DNA from: Chloroflexota bacterium
GTDB lineage: Bacteria; Chloroflexota; Limnocylindria; Limnocylindrales; CSP1-4
Direction of reading: 5' to 3'
Length of the DNA: 32,184 bases
NCBI GenBank assembly: GCA_003152165.1
Contig: PLZO01000054.1
Span: 11,406 to 43,589 of the forward strand
A program made the translations under genes and the position numbers. Of this stretch, positions 1 through 8,745 are shown in pieces (the stretch's first letter is position 1; every line of letters starts with the position of its first letter). The notes under the pieces are model-generated. The model saw only the letters and a list, made by a program, of their open reading frames with translations, was not told the origin of the DNA and ran no database searches.

Positions 1-660
1 AGGTCGCCCTCCCAGTGCCCGGGCACCGCCCGGTCCTCGGCCTCGGCCGGCCGTTCTCGGATGGACACCGCGCCGACGATCCCGCCGCGGCCCTGGCCCT
101 TCGTGCTGGCGAGGCGCGAGCGACGGAGGGTGCGGAGATGGGCCATGAGTTCCTTGCGCAGCACCCCGCGGGCCTGCACGAAGAGGCTCCGCTAGATCGT
201 CTCGGTCGACACCTGCCGAGCCTGCGCTCCCGGATGGATGCGGGCAAGCCAGCCCGAGATCTGTTGGGGCGACCAGTCGAGCGCGAGTTTCGCCGCCACG
301 AGCTCGCGCAGCTCCGCTGACGTCGTGAGCTTGCATGGCCTCGGCCGCCGGGCGCGCTGCCAGGCCCGCTCGTCCGCCTGGATCGCACGGTACAGATGGC
401 GGCCACCATGGCGGGCGATCTCCCGACTGATCGTCGAGGCCGCGCGAGATCTCCTCCCGCTCGGCCATCGACAGCACCCGTGACGAGCGACGCTGGGTCG
501 CCGGCACGTAGCCGCCGTTCGACGCCACCATGCGGTGGATCGAACTACGTTCTCTGCCGAGCGCCCGCCCGATCTCGCTGAGCGACTGGCCTGCCTTCCA
601 ACGTGACCACATCTCTCGCTTCTGCTCGGCCGTCAACCCTGGCCTGACCCGCTGCGCCAT
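1..660 (-). pseudogene. IS30-family transposase, broken, runs off left edge
   Basis: This is a remnant of a DDE transposase. Reading the minus strand from the ATG at 660 gives an IS30-like N-terminal helix-turn-helix (LTAEQKREMWSRW, SLSEIGRALGRERSSI). After EREEIS the frame breaks near 436-450. It resumes in another frame as AASTISREIARHGGRHLYRA, so the residues normally between these blocks are missing, which indicates an internal deletion with a frameshift. Further on, ETI is followed by a TAG stop (about position 193) where the family has Tyr, and the frame continues with RSLFVQARGVLRKEL. The segment ends at the window edge in VPGHWEGDL, the family motif carrying the first catalytic Asp. 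With a deletion, a frameshift and a nonsense codon it cannot be active. The family assignment is firm; the element's far end is outside the window. Confidence 0.85.
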
Positions 661-945
661 GAGCCCACCTCCCGATCGACACTGCACCAAACCGTGGTGT
701 TGCGTCGATGGGTGGAACCCGCAGGTCCTTTCGGGACCGATGGAAGCCCATGATTGCGAACAGGACGAACGTACCAGCGCCCGGTGTCGTTGAGACGCGC
801 CATACTGCCGAGACTTGAGCGATCAGGGACGCATGGGGGTCATGGACGACGGGAAGGTATCCCCAGTATCAGGGACGCACTGCGGGCGGGACAGAACCGA
901 CGCGTGTCCTCTTGGATGCCAGACGCTGTCACTCCGCGAGCTGCC
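661..945. other. intergenic region: IS30 end, hairpin, 12-bp direct repeat
   Basis: No convincing gene is present. The stretch about 690-720 (ggtgttgcgtcgatgggt) probably contains the outer end of the IS30-type element, inferred only from its place upstream of the transposase. A perfect 5-bp hairpin (GGTCC, loop TTTCG, GGACC) lies at 724-738. The 12-mer ATCAGGGACGCA occurs twice in direct orientation at 822-833 and 868-879. No clear promoter for the downstream operon was recognised. Confidence 0.5.
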
Positions 946-1999
946 ATGAGCGCGGGCGGGCCTCGCGGTTCAGTGCCGGGCAGGAGGCGCCACCTCGCTG
1001 CGCCGCTCGGCGTGATCATCAGCGTTGTCGCGCTCTACTTCGCGTTCCGCGGCGTGGACGTCGAGGCCGCGCTCATGCGGCTCCAGCACGCTGATCCGCT
1101 TCCGCTAATCGCGATCCTCGGCATCATTGGCGCCCAGTTGTTCCTGCGGACCGTCCGCTGGCGTGCATTGCTCGCCATCGCTCACCCGGTTAGGCCGCTC
1201 CGTGTGGCGACGCTGCTCCCTATCCTGCTCATCGGGTACTTGGGTAATGCCGTGCTCCCCGCCCGGCTCGGCGAACTGATCCGGGCGTTTCTGGCTGCCC
1301 GAGCCGAGCGCCACGACTCCGGTGTGGTGTTTCGGCACCGTGGTGCTTGAGCGCACCCTGGATACGGCGAGCTTGGCGATGCTAGCCTTCGGCGCCGCGC
1401 GCTTGCTCGGCGCTCCCGCCTGGCTAACCCAGTCAGCCGGCATTGCCGCGGTGGCCGGGCTCGTGGTCGTAACCGCCTTGCTGGCGGGAGGCCTAGGGCT
1501 CCTCGGTCGCGTACTAACTCGAGCAGAAGAGGGGTGGCTGTCGTCGCAGGCGGTTGGGCGGGCCCTGCGGTTCGTCCGATACGTAGCGGCAGGCGCCGAC
1601 GCGGCGCATGAGCGTCCTGCGGTCGGATTGGCGCTCGCGATCAGCGCCGTGTGCTGGATCCTGGACGCGACCACGTTCTGGCTCGTAGGTCGATCGTTGG
1701 GCGTCACACTCGCGCCAGCCGCTGCCCTGTTGATCGGTGCGGTGACTGTGCTCGGGACGGCGCTTCCCTCGGCGCCGGGGTATCTGGGCACGTTCGAGCT
1801 CGCGGCGGCAGGCACGGCCACTGCGCTGGGCGTGCCGGCCACGCTCGGGTTTTCGCTTGCCGTGCTGGCGCACGTGATGGCGGTAGCTCCGTCAGCGGTT
1901 GGTGGGGCAATCGCGTTGGGCGCGTCGGGCTTGGGGCTGGCCTCGTTGCAGACCGAGGCGCGCTCTGTTCGGCAGCAACCGGCGGCTGTGCTCGAATGA
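946..1999 (+). pseudogene. YbhN/AglD-like flippase-type membrane protein (LPG synthase TM family), one-base frameshift
   Basis: This is a polytopic inner-membrane protein of the lysylphosphatidylglycerol-synthase TM / YbhN / AglD family, thought to act in lipid or polyprenyl-glycan handling. The N-terminal part carries the family motif LGNAVLPARLGELIRAFL. It ends prematurely at 1350 because TTT at 1330-1332 carries one extra T. Removing one T reads straight into FGTVVLERTLD, the next family motif, and on to a stop at 1997-1999, for about 350 aa and several membrane segments. The ATG at 946 was chosen because the first membrane segment starts soon after it; ATG 916 is also possible, and neither has a good ribosome site. 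The stop overlaps the next start (ATGA), so it is co-transcribed with the FAD protein. It is either a real pseudogene or a homopolymer sequencing error. Confidence 0.75.
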
Positions 2000-3315
2000 T
2001 CGACGTTGTCGTGATCGGGGCCGGGATGGCGGGGCTCGGCGCGGCCGACGAGCTGCGGCGGTCCGGGCGGTCTGTCGTCGTCGTCGAAACGGGACCGGTC
2101 GTCGGCGGGCTCGCTCGCGCGATTCGGGTTGAGGGCGAACCCGTCGAGCCCTACTACCACCACATCTTTCCTCAGGACCGCGAGACGCGCGCGCTGATCG
2201 AGCGGCTGGGACTGGCCGACCGGCTCGAGTGGCGGAGGGGTCCGATGGCGGTGATGCACAACGGGCGCACGTTCGCCTTCGACAGCCCGCTCGATCTCCT
2301 TCGTTTCGCGCCCCTCTCTCCGTTCGACCGCCTGCGCGCCGGCGTCGCCACCGGCGTCCAACTGGTGCGGCCGGACCGGCACCGCCTGGACCGCATACCC
2401 GTCTCCGTGGAAGGGCCCCGCTGGTTCGGGCAGCGCGCCTACGACACGCTCTGGCGGCCCCTGCTCGAAGCGAAGTTCGGCCCTCACGCCGACAGGATCG
2501 CGATGGCCTGGCTGGTGGCGCGGATCCGCCAGCGTGGCGGCTCGCGGGGGGCGACCGGCGACCGGCTGGGCTACCTTCAGGGCAGCCTGGGCGCGCTAGC
2601 AGAAGCCTACGCGGCGCGCCTCGCTTCGGACGGGGTCGAGCTGCGCCTGTCGACGCGAGTCCGAGAGCTACGGCAGACGCCCGACGGCTGGCAGGTCGAC
2701 GTGGACGGCCCGGACGGGCTGGACCGTCTGACTGCGCCGATCGTGATCGCCTGCGTCAGCGGGCCCGTTCTGCAGTCGATTGCGACCTTGCCCCCGCCCT
2801 ATGCGTCCGCCATGCAACAGGTCCCATACCGCGGGATCGTCTGTGCGTTGCTCGAGTTATCGCGCCCATTGAGCTCCTACTACTGGGTCAACGTGACGGA
2901 CCGACTGGGACTCGGTTGCGTGGGCATTATCGAGCACACCAATCTTGTCCCGACCGATCGCTACGGTGGCCGGACGCTCGTGTACCTTGCGCACTATGTC
3001 GCCCGCGAGGACCCGACTTGGAGCGCGGCGCCTGAAGAATTGGTCGACGCGGTGATCCCGGCGATGCAGACGCTGAACGCTAGGTTCTCGCGAGACTGGA
3101 TTGTGGACGTGCACGTGAACCGAGATGCGTTCGCGCAGCCTGTACCCCGCGTGGGTGGTCCCATGCCGGGCCTTCCCATAGAGACCGGCCTGCCCGGGCT
3201 CTTTCACGCCAGCCTTGCGCACGTCTACCCCGACGACCGCGGCGTCTCGAAAGCGCTCGGCCTGGGCAAACGGGCAGCGCTGGCTGCGGAGGCGCATTTC
3301 GCCCGTGTCGGTTGA
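1996..3315 (+). CDS. FAD/NAD(P)-binding amine-oxidase-like oxidoreductase
   Basis: A 439-aa flavoprotein of the amine oxidase / protoporphyrinogen-oxidase-like superfamily. The N-terminus MIDVVVIGAGMAGLGAADEL is a classical Rossmann dinucleotide-binding motif (GxGxxG), followed about 20 residues later by VVVVETGPVVGGLA, which has the acidic end of the second strand and the GG doublet seen in this family. The segment EPYYHHIF and the C-terminal region around GLFHASLAHVYPDDRG resemble NAD(P)/FAD-dependent oxidoreductases found beside polyprenyl-linked glycosyltransferases. The substrate is not identifiable from sequence. The ATG overlaps the previous stop (ATGA) and the end overlaps the next gene, so the three genes form one operon, probably for envelope glycolipid modification. 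The reading frame is intact. Confidence 0.8.
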   Translation: MIDVVVIGAGMAGLGAADELRRSGRSVVVVETGPVVGGLARAIRVEGEPVEPYYHHIFPQDRETRALIERLGLADRLEWRRGPMAVMHNGRTFAFDSPLDLLRFAPLSPFDRLRAGVATGVQLVRPDRHRLDRIPVSVEGPRWFGQRAYDTLWRPLLEAKFGPHADRIAMAWLVARIRQRGGSRGATGDRLGYLQGSLGALAEAYAARLASDGVELRLSTRVRELRQTPDGWQVDVDGPDGLDRLTAPIVIACVSGPVLQSIATLPPPYASAMQQVPYRGIVCALLELSRPLSSYYWVNVTDRLGLGCVGIIEHTNLVPTDRYGGRTLVYLAHYVAREDPTWSAAPEELVDAVIPAMQTLNARFSRDWIVDVHVNRDAFAQPVPRVGGPMPGLPIETGLPGLFHASLAHVYPDDRGVSKALGLGKRAALAAEAHFARVG

Positions 3316-5011
3316 GCTAGTAATCGCGCAGCGGGTCGAGGGGCCGCCAGCGCGAACGGACGTGCCGAGGAGCGTCACCCTGGCCGACCCAACCCAATGC
3401 CGACGCGATGTCGTTGCCATTCTCGCCGTGGCCGTCGTGGCGGTTCTCCTACGGGCAGGACCGGTGCTTGGGTCGGACTTTCCACTAAACGACGGTGGCC
3501 TGTTCTACGTCATGGCCCGGGATATCCAGCGTTTGGGATTCGGCTGGCCGGCGTTCACCTCGTACAACGGCGGCACCATCCCGTTCGCCTATCCTCCGCT
3601 CGGGCCGATGCTCGCGGCGCTGTTGGCCAACCTCCTGCCCGTGCCGCTACTGCAGTGGTTCCTTTGGCTGCCGTTGCTGTTCAGCTGTTTGACCGTCGCC
3701 GGGGTGTACCTGGTGGCACGCCAGCTCTTGGACTCCCGGTTCGACGCCCTCGCGGCGGCGGCTGCGTTCGCGGTGGTGCCCGAGGGCTACCAGTGGCTTA
3801 TCGAGGGAGGCGGCGTCACGCGGGCCCCGGGATTCCTGTTCGCGCTCTTCGCCGTGGTCTTTGTGCTGCGATGGCGGAAGGGCGGCGGAATCCTGAATGC
3901 CGGTATGGCCTCGGTCATGGCCGGAGTGGCGCTGCTCTTTCACCCCAGCGCCGGGCTGTTCGCCGCTGTAAGCATCGCTATCCTGCTGTTCCGTCGGCCG
4001 TTCGGGCGGTCGCTCGCCACCATCCTGCTTGTTGGCGGTGGTATGGCGCTCGTCGCGGCGCCCTGGTGGGTGGTAGCCCTCATCCGGGTCGGACCGGCCG
4101 GCCTCACCTCCGCGGGCGGGCTCAGTGGTCCCGCAGGCGGCTTGCTCACGGGCGGATTTGATCTCGTGACGTTCACGCTGACCGGTGAGGTGGCAATGCC
4201 GTGGGTCGGAGCCCTGGGCGTCCTGGGCCTGGTCCGGGCGCTCTCGCGGCGTGAGTGGTTGCTGCCAGCCTGGCTAGTGGTCGAGGTCCTGGTGGATCAG
4301 CGGCTGGGGTTGATGTTTGCGGCCGTTCCAGTCAGCCTGCTCGCCGCGACTGGCCTGTCGGCCGTTGTTGTCCCCGCCGTCGCGGGTCTCGTCCCGCCGT
4401 TCGGATCTGGCCACCTGCCCGGGCGCCTGTGGCAGGTACGCTCCGCGCGCTGGTTGCTGATCTTCGCCGTCGAGGGAGCCGTCCTCTCCGGCCTCCTATT
4501 CAATGCTAGTGCTGGATCGCCCGAGCACGGCCTGCCGCCCGCCGACCGAGCCGCCATGAGCTGGGTCGCCGCTAACACTCCTTCCTCCGCGCAGTTTGCC
4601 GTCGTAACGTCCGATCCGTCCGGCTCGGAAGGCACGCAGGAATGGTTCCCCGCGCTGACGGGGCGGGAGAGCGATTCGGTGCCGCAGGGTTCGGAATGGC
4701 TGGGCCCGGGAGTCTGGAGCGCGCGTTACGCGGAAAACATCGACCTGCAGGCCTGCGCGGGGCAGACGGCCGGCTGCCTGCGTGCCTGGCTGACCTTGCA
4801 CGGCGTGTCCGGCACGTACGTGTTTCTTCCCAAGGGGCACCTGCGCGGGCCGGGGTCAGCGGCTGACTGCTGCATGTCGCTGCGCGAGAGTCTGCAGAAC
4901 ACTAGCGACTTCGATCTTGTCTACGACGGTCCCGGCGCCTCTATCTACCGCTGGGCCCCAGCAAGGGCCGACGCCCGCCGCGCAAGGCCACGCGCCACGT
5001 CTCGCGCATGA
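3305..5011 (+). CDS. GT-C-type polytopic membrane glycosyltransferase-like protein
   Basis: About 568 aa, with a first membrane helix (VVAILAVAVVAVLLRAG) followed by an acidic first external loop SDFPLNDGGLFYVMARDI. This is the layout of GT-C transferases (ArnT/PMT/GT39-like) that use polyprenyl-phosphate sugar donors, where loop 1 carries the catalytic acidic residue. Many further hydrophobic helices cover roughly residues 85-400. A soluble C-terminal domain contains several cysteines (LQACAGQTAGC, SAADCCMS). GTG 3305 is chosen because it overlaps the upstream gene by 11 bases; GTG 3362 is an alternative. It is the last gene of the three-gene operon. The sugar and acceptor are unknown. It is followed by 167 bases without a gene, holding a small hairpin at 5094-5108. 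Confidence 0.65.
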   Translation: MSVELVIAQRVEGPPARTDVPRSVTLADPTQCRRDVVAILAVAVVAVLLRAGPVLGSDFPLNDGGLFYVMARDIQRLGFGWPAFTSYNGGTIPFAYPPLGPMLAALLANLLPVPLLQWFLWLPLLFSCLTVAGVYLVARQLLDSRFDALAAAAAFAVVPEGYQWLIEGGGVTRAPGFLFALFAVVFVLRWRKGGGILNAGMASVMAGVALLFHPSAGLFAAVSIAILLFRRPFGRSLATILLVGGGMALVAAPWWVVALIRVGPAGLTSAGGLSGPAGGLLTGGFDLVTFTLTGEVAMPWVGALGVLGLVRALSRREWLLPAWLVVEVLVDQRLGLMFAAVPVSLLAATGLSAVVVPAVAGLVPPFGSGHLPGRLWQVRSARWLLIFAVEGAVLSGLLFNASAGSPEHGLPPADRAAMSWVAANTPSSAQFAVVTSDPSGSEGTQEWFPALTGRESDSVPQGSEWLGPGVWSARYAENIDLQACAGQTAGCLRAWLTLHGVSGTYVFLPKGHLRGPGSAADCCMSLRESLQNTSDFDLVYDGPGASIYRWAPARADARRARPRATSRA

Positions 5012-5093
5012 GCGTGGGCTGCTCGGAAGGACCTCCTTCTGGGACGGCTCGAGCGCCGACCCGACCGCGCACCCTTCAGGTCCGTTCGAGAGG

Positions 5094-5108
5094 GTCCCCT
5101 TTCGGGAC
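5094..5108. repeat. small hairpin similar to the one at 724-738
   Basis: GTCCC, loop CTTTC, GGGAC forms a perfect 5-bp hairpin that closely resembles GGTCC-TTTCG-GGACC at 724-738. Both sit in non-coding DNA at the edges of the 946-5011 operon. It could be a degenerate REP-like unit or chance. There is no T-tract, so a terminator role is weak. Confidence 0.35.
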
Positions 5109-5178
5109 ACAGTCCTTTCTGCGAGGGACCGTCCATGGAGACTCGCGGCCGGCCACTACAGGCCGCCGCGCTCGAACC

Positions 5179-5810
5179 CTATCGTCGGCTCTGCTCGTTT
5201 GGTGGGGAGAGTGCCTCGCGGAGCGACCTCAGTAGCTCCTCGGCGGCGGTGATCCGCCTGATCGCGTCTTCATCTCCCCGCAATTCCTGAAGCGTTGTCC
5301 ATGGGATCCGCCGCATCGCCTCCATTGCGCCGTCGAGCTCGGCGAGCGGCTGCCCCTTCGGGTCTGGATCGGGTTGCGGAATCCGGAGCAACGCAGATTC
5401 GATATCCCCCTCGTCGCTCAGGAAGTGCTCGCGAGCGACCGGGTCCCGAAGGATCGGTCGGAGCTTCCGCAGGTCTTTTGAGTTCGTGATCCGCTTGTCG
5501 TTTACCTTCTCGATCACGGCCTCGATCACAGACGGCGTGAGGAGGCTCTTGCTCACTCCCATCAACTCGCGAGCCCACGTAATCGCTGCGCCTGGATCAC
5601 GTAGGCTCCGGAAACTCTTGGACATCTGGAACGTTTCGACGAGCTTGCCGAGTTCGCGGATCGAGATTCCGAGGATGTTGGCGGCACTCGCCCGGCCGAC
5701 CAGGTCGACTAGTCGGTAGGCCACCATCTCCTTCTCTCGAGCGTCCCACTCCTTCCCTTTGAGCCGGCCGGCGCGTTCTCGCTGACGCTGACGCCCAGGC
5801 AGGTTGACCC
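5179..5810 (-). pseudogene. ParB-like protein fragment (C-terminal part), fused at its 5' side to an IS481 remnant
   Basis: The open frame gives 182 aa from ATG 5727, but homologous-looking sequence continues upstream in the same frame (GRLKGKEWDAREKEM) to the junction near 5810. There is no start codon of its own there. The body (VDLVGRASAANILGISIREL, ITWARELMGVSKSLLTP, RITNSKDLRKLRPIL) is helical. It resembles the region C-terminal to the ParB nuclease-like domain in ParB/RepB-type proteins, including a helix-turn-helix-like AANILGISIREL. The DNA-binding or CTPase N-terminal domain is absent. It is probably a plasmid, phage or integrative-element relic truncated by the insertion sequence next to it. 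The family assignment is moderate, from memory of the motif pattern. Confidence 0.5.
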
Positions 5811-6555
5811 GAAGGGGGCCGGGTCCGGCTGTGGCGCCGCTCGCCCGGGACGGCCCGATCGGCGTCCGAGCGATAGGCCCAGTCGTTGTCGGTCAGGACC
5901 CGTTCGACCGTGATCCCCTCGGCAGCGAACACCGCCAGCGCCGTGGCGAGGGCCGCCGCCGCGCTGGCGCCACCTTGGTCGGCGACCTGGACGACGACCA
6001 AGCGTCGGCTCCGATCGTCGACGATCACCTCGAAGTGGTCGTAGCCGAGGCGGGCTCGATGGGCATGCGGGGCGTGGGCCCGGCCGAACGCCCGGTGCGC
6101 GCCACCATCGGGGATCCGGCCGAGCTGCTCGTGATCCTGGTGGACGAGGGCACCCGGATGGCCGACCTCGTAGCGACGGACGGGCAGGCCGGTCGGCCGG
6201 TCGATGTCGGCTAGGGGCGGCAGTCCAGCTCGTCGGATCACGGCGGCGACGGTCGAGACCGGCAGGCCGAGGAGCGGTCCGAGGCGATCCGGGCCCCAGC
6301 GCCACTCGAGCCGGGCGGCGACGATCCGCTGGACGTCCGGGGCCGGCGTTGCCCTGGGCGAGCGATGCGGCCGCGAGCTGCGGTCGGCCAGGCCAGCCCG
6401 TCCTTCGAGGCGGTACCGGCGGACCCACTTGTGGCCCGTTGCCCGACTGATGCCCTGGGCCCGGGCCGCACTGGCACCGTCCATCCATCGCCGACCACGC
6501 GATCGATCAGGAGCTGGCGGCCAAACCGATTGAGTCGCGCCGTACGATGCGCCAC
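5811..6555 (-). pseudogene. IS481-family transposase, 5' part only, frameshifted
   Basis: The minus-strand start is GTG 6555 (AHRTARLNRFGRQLLIDRVV), the typical IS481 N-terminus. One missing base near 6474-6478 splits it: GDGWTV continues in the next frame as SAARAQGISRATGHKWVRRY. The frame then runs through LADIDRPTGLPVRRYEVGHP, the first catalytic Asp (VHQD), LGRIPDGG, and the second catalytic Asp (RVLTDNDWAYRS). It stops matching right after RTRP at about 5811. The segment with the catalytic Glu is deleted and replaced by the ParB-like fragment. It cannot be functional. Confidence 0.85.
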
Positions 6556-6602
6556 GAGAGCCTCCTTGCGGTTCGAGCTTCCACACCCCGTACCGTGCCC
6601 GG

Positions 6603-6621
6603 AGGCTCTCACTTGTCAACA
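6603..6621 (-). repeat. IS481 terminal inverted repeat (transposase 5' side)
   Basis: On the minus strand this reads TGTTGACAAGTGAGAGCCT, beginning with the TGT typical of IS481-family ends, 66 bases upstream of the transposase start. The opposite end is lost with the deletion. The base after 6621 is where the truncated GT87-like reading frame begins, so this is the insertion junction. Confidence 0.55.
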
Positions 6622-6767
6622 ACGCCCCTAAGGACGACGGCTAACCCCGCGACCCACAGGCCAGTGCGGACGGCTCGTCCCCGCCGCCCGGCCAGAACCA
6701 GGCTCGCCAGCTGCCGGAGCGCGGGAAGCAGCGGCTCATGCCGCCGCTGGACCCAGACCTCTCTCAC
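6621..6767 (-). pseudogene. GT87/DUF2029-like gene fragment cut off by the IS481 element
   Basis: GTG 6767 opens a frame that contains LAGRRGRAVRTGLWVAGL before running into the insertion sequence. The same segment (LAGRRGRAVRDGLWVAGL) occurs near the N-terminus of the intact GT87-like gene at 10696-11574, and the two are almost identical at DNA level over about 45 bases. This is therefore the first ~45 codons of a paralogous polyprenyl-phosphomannose-dependent mannosyltransferase-type gene whose remainder was removed. Its start overlaps the stop of an upstream frame (GTGA), as in an operon. Too little remains to assign a function. Confidence 0.6.
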
Positions 6768-7009
6768 CCAGCGACTCGCGGCATGGCTACGCGCAGCCGA
6801 AGCGTCGCTACGTTCACTGCGACAAGGGCCCCTTCAGCGGCCACCCCGCCCAGTGCCGCGGCGAGTAGCCAGCGGCGAGCAGAGATGCCCGGGCCGACAG
6901 AGTCGGTGAGTGCAGGGGTCTGGCTCGGCCAGCCCGGAACGGGTGCGGTAACAGAGCTACTCCCCCAGCTTCGGCGGTCGCCGAGGCATCGATGCGATCC
7001 GGCGGTCAC
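6764..7009 (-). CDS. possible C-terminal remnant of a membrane protein, unknown
   Basis: An 81-codon frame with one clear hydrophobic stretch (WLLAAALGGVAAEGALVAV) ending in a stop that overlaps the GTG of the truncated GT87-like fragment by the GTGA arrangement. That overlap argues it was once translated as the preceding gene of the same operon. The N-terminal part has no recognisable motif and no convincing ribosome site, so the annotated start may be artificial. No family was recognised. It may be decaying together with its neighbour. Confidence 0.25.
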   Translation of the reverse strand: MTAGSHRCLGDRRSWGSSSVTAPVPGWPSQTPALTDSVGPGISARRWLLAAALGGVAAEGALVAVNVATLRLRVAMPRVAG

Positions 7010-7228
7010 CGAGATACTTCCACTCCGAGACGTAGACGCACATCGGTCATAAGGACCGCGGGCGAGCCGTGTGGCCAGGACGCGCTGACCCCCTGCGGGT
7101 ATAGCTCTGTGGGGGTGTCTGCGGACTGTCGCCGAGCATCGCGTCCACCGTCGGGATCGTTCACGGAGCTTGCTACGACGACGATCGTCGTCCCGTCCGG
7201 CCTCGATGTCAATCCGGATTCGAACGCG
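7010..7228. other. intergenic region, nothing recognised
   Basis: No coding region, RNA or clear promoter could be supported between the membrane-protein remnant and the left inverted repeat of the IS1202-type element. Confidence 0.4.
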
Positions 7229-8601
7229 TGTGAACGGCCAGCGATTCTGACCTCTTTAAGCGGCCAGCGACTTTGTCACCCTCAGCGTCATGAAGAGGGA
7301 GACGATCACCTTGGACGCTCGTGCGCCGTGGCGGCTGGATGTCCTGAACCACGTGTTGGCCGGCGAGATCTCGGCGAGAGAGGCGGCGAATCAGCTCCGG
7401 CTCTCGGTTCGCTCGGTGCGCCGACTCCTGGCCCGCTACCGATCGAGCGAGGGGGTGCCGAGCCTAATCCACGGCAACCTCGGTCGGAGCCCCGTCAACC
7501 GCGTCGACCCCGCGACCCACGACCGCCTGGTGGAGCTCGCCCTGACGACGTACGCGGGGGTCAATCGGGCTCACCTGGCAGACTTGTTGGCCGAGCGTGA
7601 GGGGATCGTCCTGTCGGCCCGCACGCTGCGCCGGATCCTGGGCGAGGCCGGTTTGCCCGCAGTCCGTACGCGCCGATCGCGCGGCCACCGGACCCGCCGC
7701 GAGCCGATGAGCCAGGCGGGCCTGCTCCTCCAGGTCGACGGCAGCCGCCACGACTGGCTCGAGGGTCGGGGGCCCTGGTTGACCCTCGTCGGTGGGATCG
7801 ACGACGCGACCGGGATCGTGACCGGGGCGATCTTCCGCGAGCAGGAGGATACGGCCGGGGAGCTCGTGGTGCTCACCCAGAGGGCACTCCACGATGGCTT
7901 GCCGGTCAGCCTCTATTTCGATTGCCACGGCATCTTCTGGAAGGGCCGCCAGACCGTCCCGACCTTGGCCGAGCAGTTTGCCGGTCGCCGCTCGACGACC
8001 CAGTTTGGACGGGCCCTCGAGGTTGCCGGGATCGCGGCTCGCGGCTCGTTCGCCCCAGGCCAAGGGCCCGGTCGAGCGTCTTTGGGGACCCGCCAGGACC
8101 GCCTCACGAGCGAGCTTCGACGGGCCGAGGCGACCTCGTTCGAGGAGGCCAATCAGGTCCTCGCTCGACACGTCGCCCGCCGCAACGTGCGGTTCGCCGT
8201 GCCGGCCCGCGACAGCCAGCCAGCCTGGCGACCGCTCGATCAGCCGGTCGAGACGATCTTCTGCTTCCCGCACGTCCGCCGGTTGGCTGGCGACGGGACG
8301 CTCACCCTCGACGGCCGGAGCCTGATGGTGGTCGGTCCGCGGCCAGGCCCGACCGGCCCTCGCTCGGTCGTCGTCCAGCAGCGCCTCGATGGGACGCTGT
8401 GGGTCGACCTCGATCGCCTGATCCTGCCGCTGGTCCCGGCGCCCGAGCGACCAGTCGTTCTGCGGGCGACCCCATCCAACCCACAACGCCCGAACAAGCC
8501 GATCCCACCGCGCGACCATCCGTGGCGTCGCTATCCTCTGATCCGACCCAAGTGACAGGATCGCTGGCCGACTCAGCGGTCAGAGTCGCTGGCTGTCGAC
8601 A
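7229..8601 (+). mobile_element. IS1202/ISNCY-type insertion sequence with 51-bp inverted repeats
   Basis: The ends 7229-7279 and 8551-8601 are inverted repeats. The left end begins TGTGAACGGCCAGCGATTCT and the reverse complement of the right end begins TGTCGACAGCCAGCGACTCT. Each end holds two copies of a GCCAGCGAYTYTG-like subrepeat about 28 bases apart, as expected for a transposase that binds two sites per end. The transposase gene fills the interior. No obvious target-site duplication was found in the bases flanking the two ends. Length is about 1.37 kb. Confidence 0.8.
7290..8555 (+). pseudogene. IS1202/ISNCY-type DDE transposase, open frame but catalytic-Glu segment out of frame
   Basis: The 421-aa open frame starts at ATG 7290. 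The N-terminus has a helix-turn-helix (ISAREAANQLRLSVRSVRRL) and the core has the first Asp (LLQVDGSRHDWLEGRGP) and the second Asp (LYFDCHGIF). After ALEVAGIAARGS the frame reads FAPGQGPGRASLG. The next frame, from 8050, reads SPQAKGPVERLWG, the family motif with the catalytic Glu (codon 8074-8076). One extra base near 8049-8050 and one missing G in the run at 8084-8087 cancel out, so the protein stays full length but has no catalytic Glu. The C-terminus (RRNVRFAVP, WRPLDQPV, IFCFPHVR) is normal. The protein should be inactive. Confidence 0.85.
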
Positions 8602-8745
8602 GATGGAGCCCGGCGGCGATGCGCCGTGCGGCGTTGTGACGTCGTGACATAGTGAACCGGCTCGACAGTCCGGCCAACCCGCGGGAGAGGATTGATGCGC
8701 ACGATCGCGGTCGCGTTGATGTTCAACTGTCGCGTTCATCACTCA

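Noticed and set aside
1105-2487. 460-codon open frame antisense to the YbhN-like and FAD genes
   Set aside because: Low-complexity Pro/Ala/Arg-rich translation with no motif. The plus strand holds recognisable families across the same bases.
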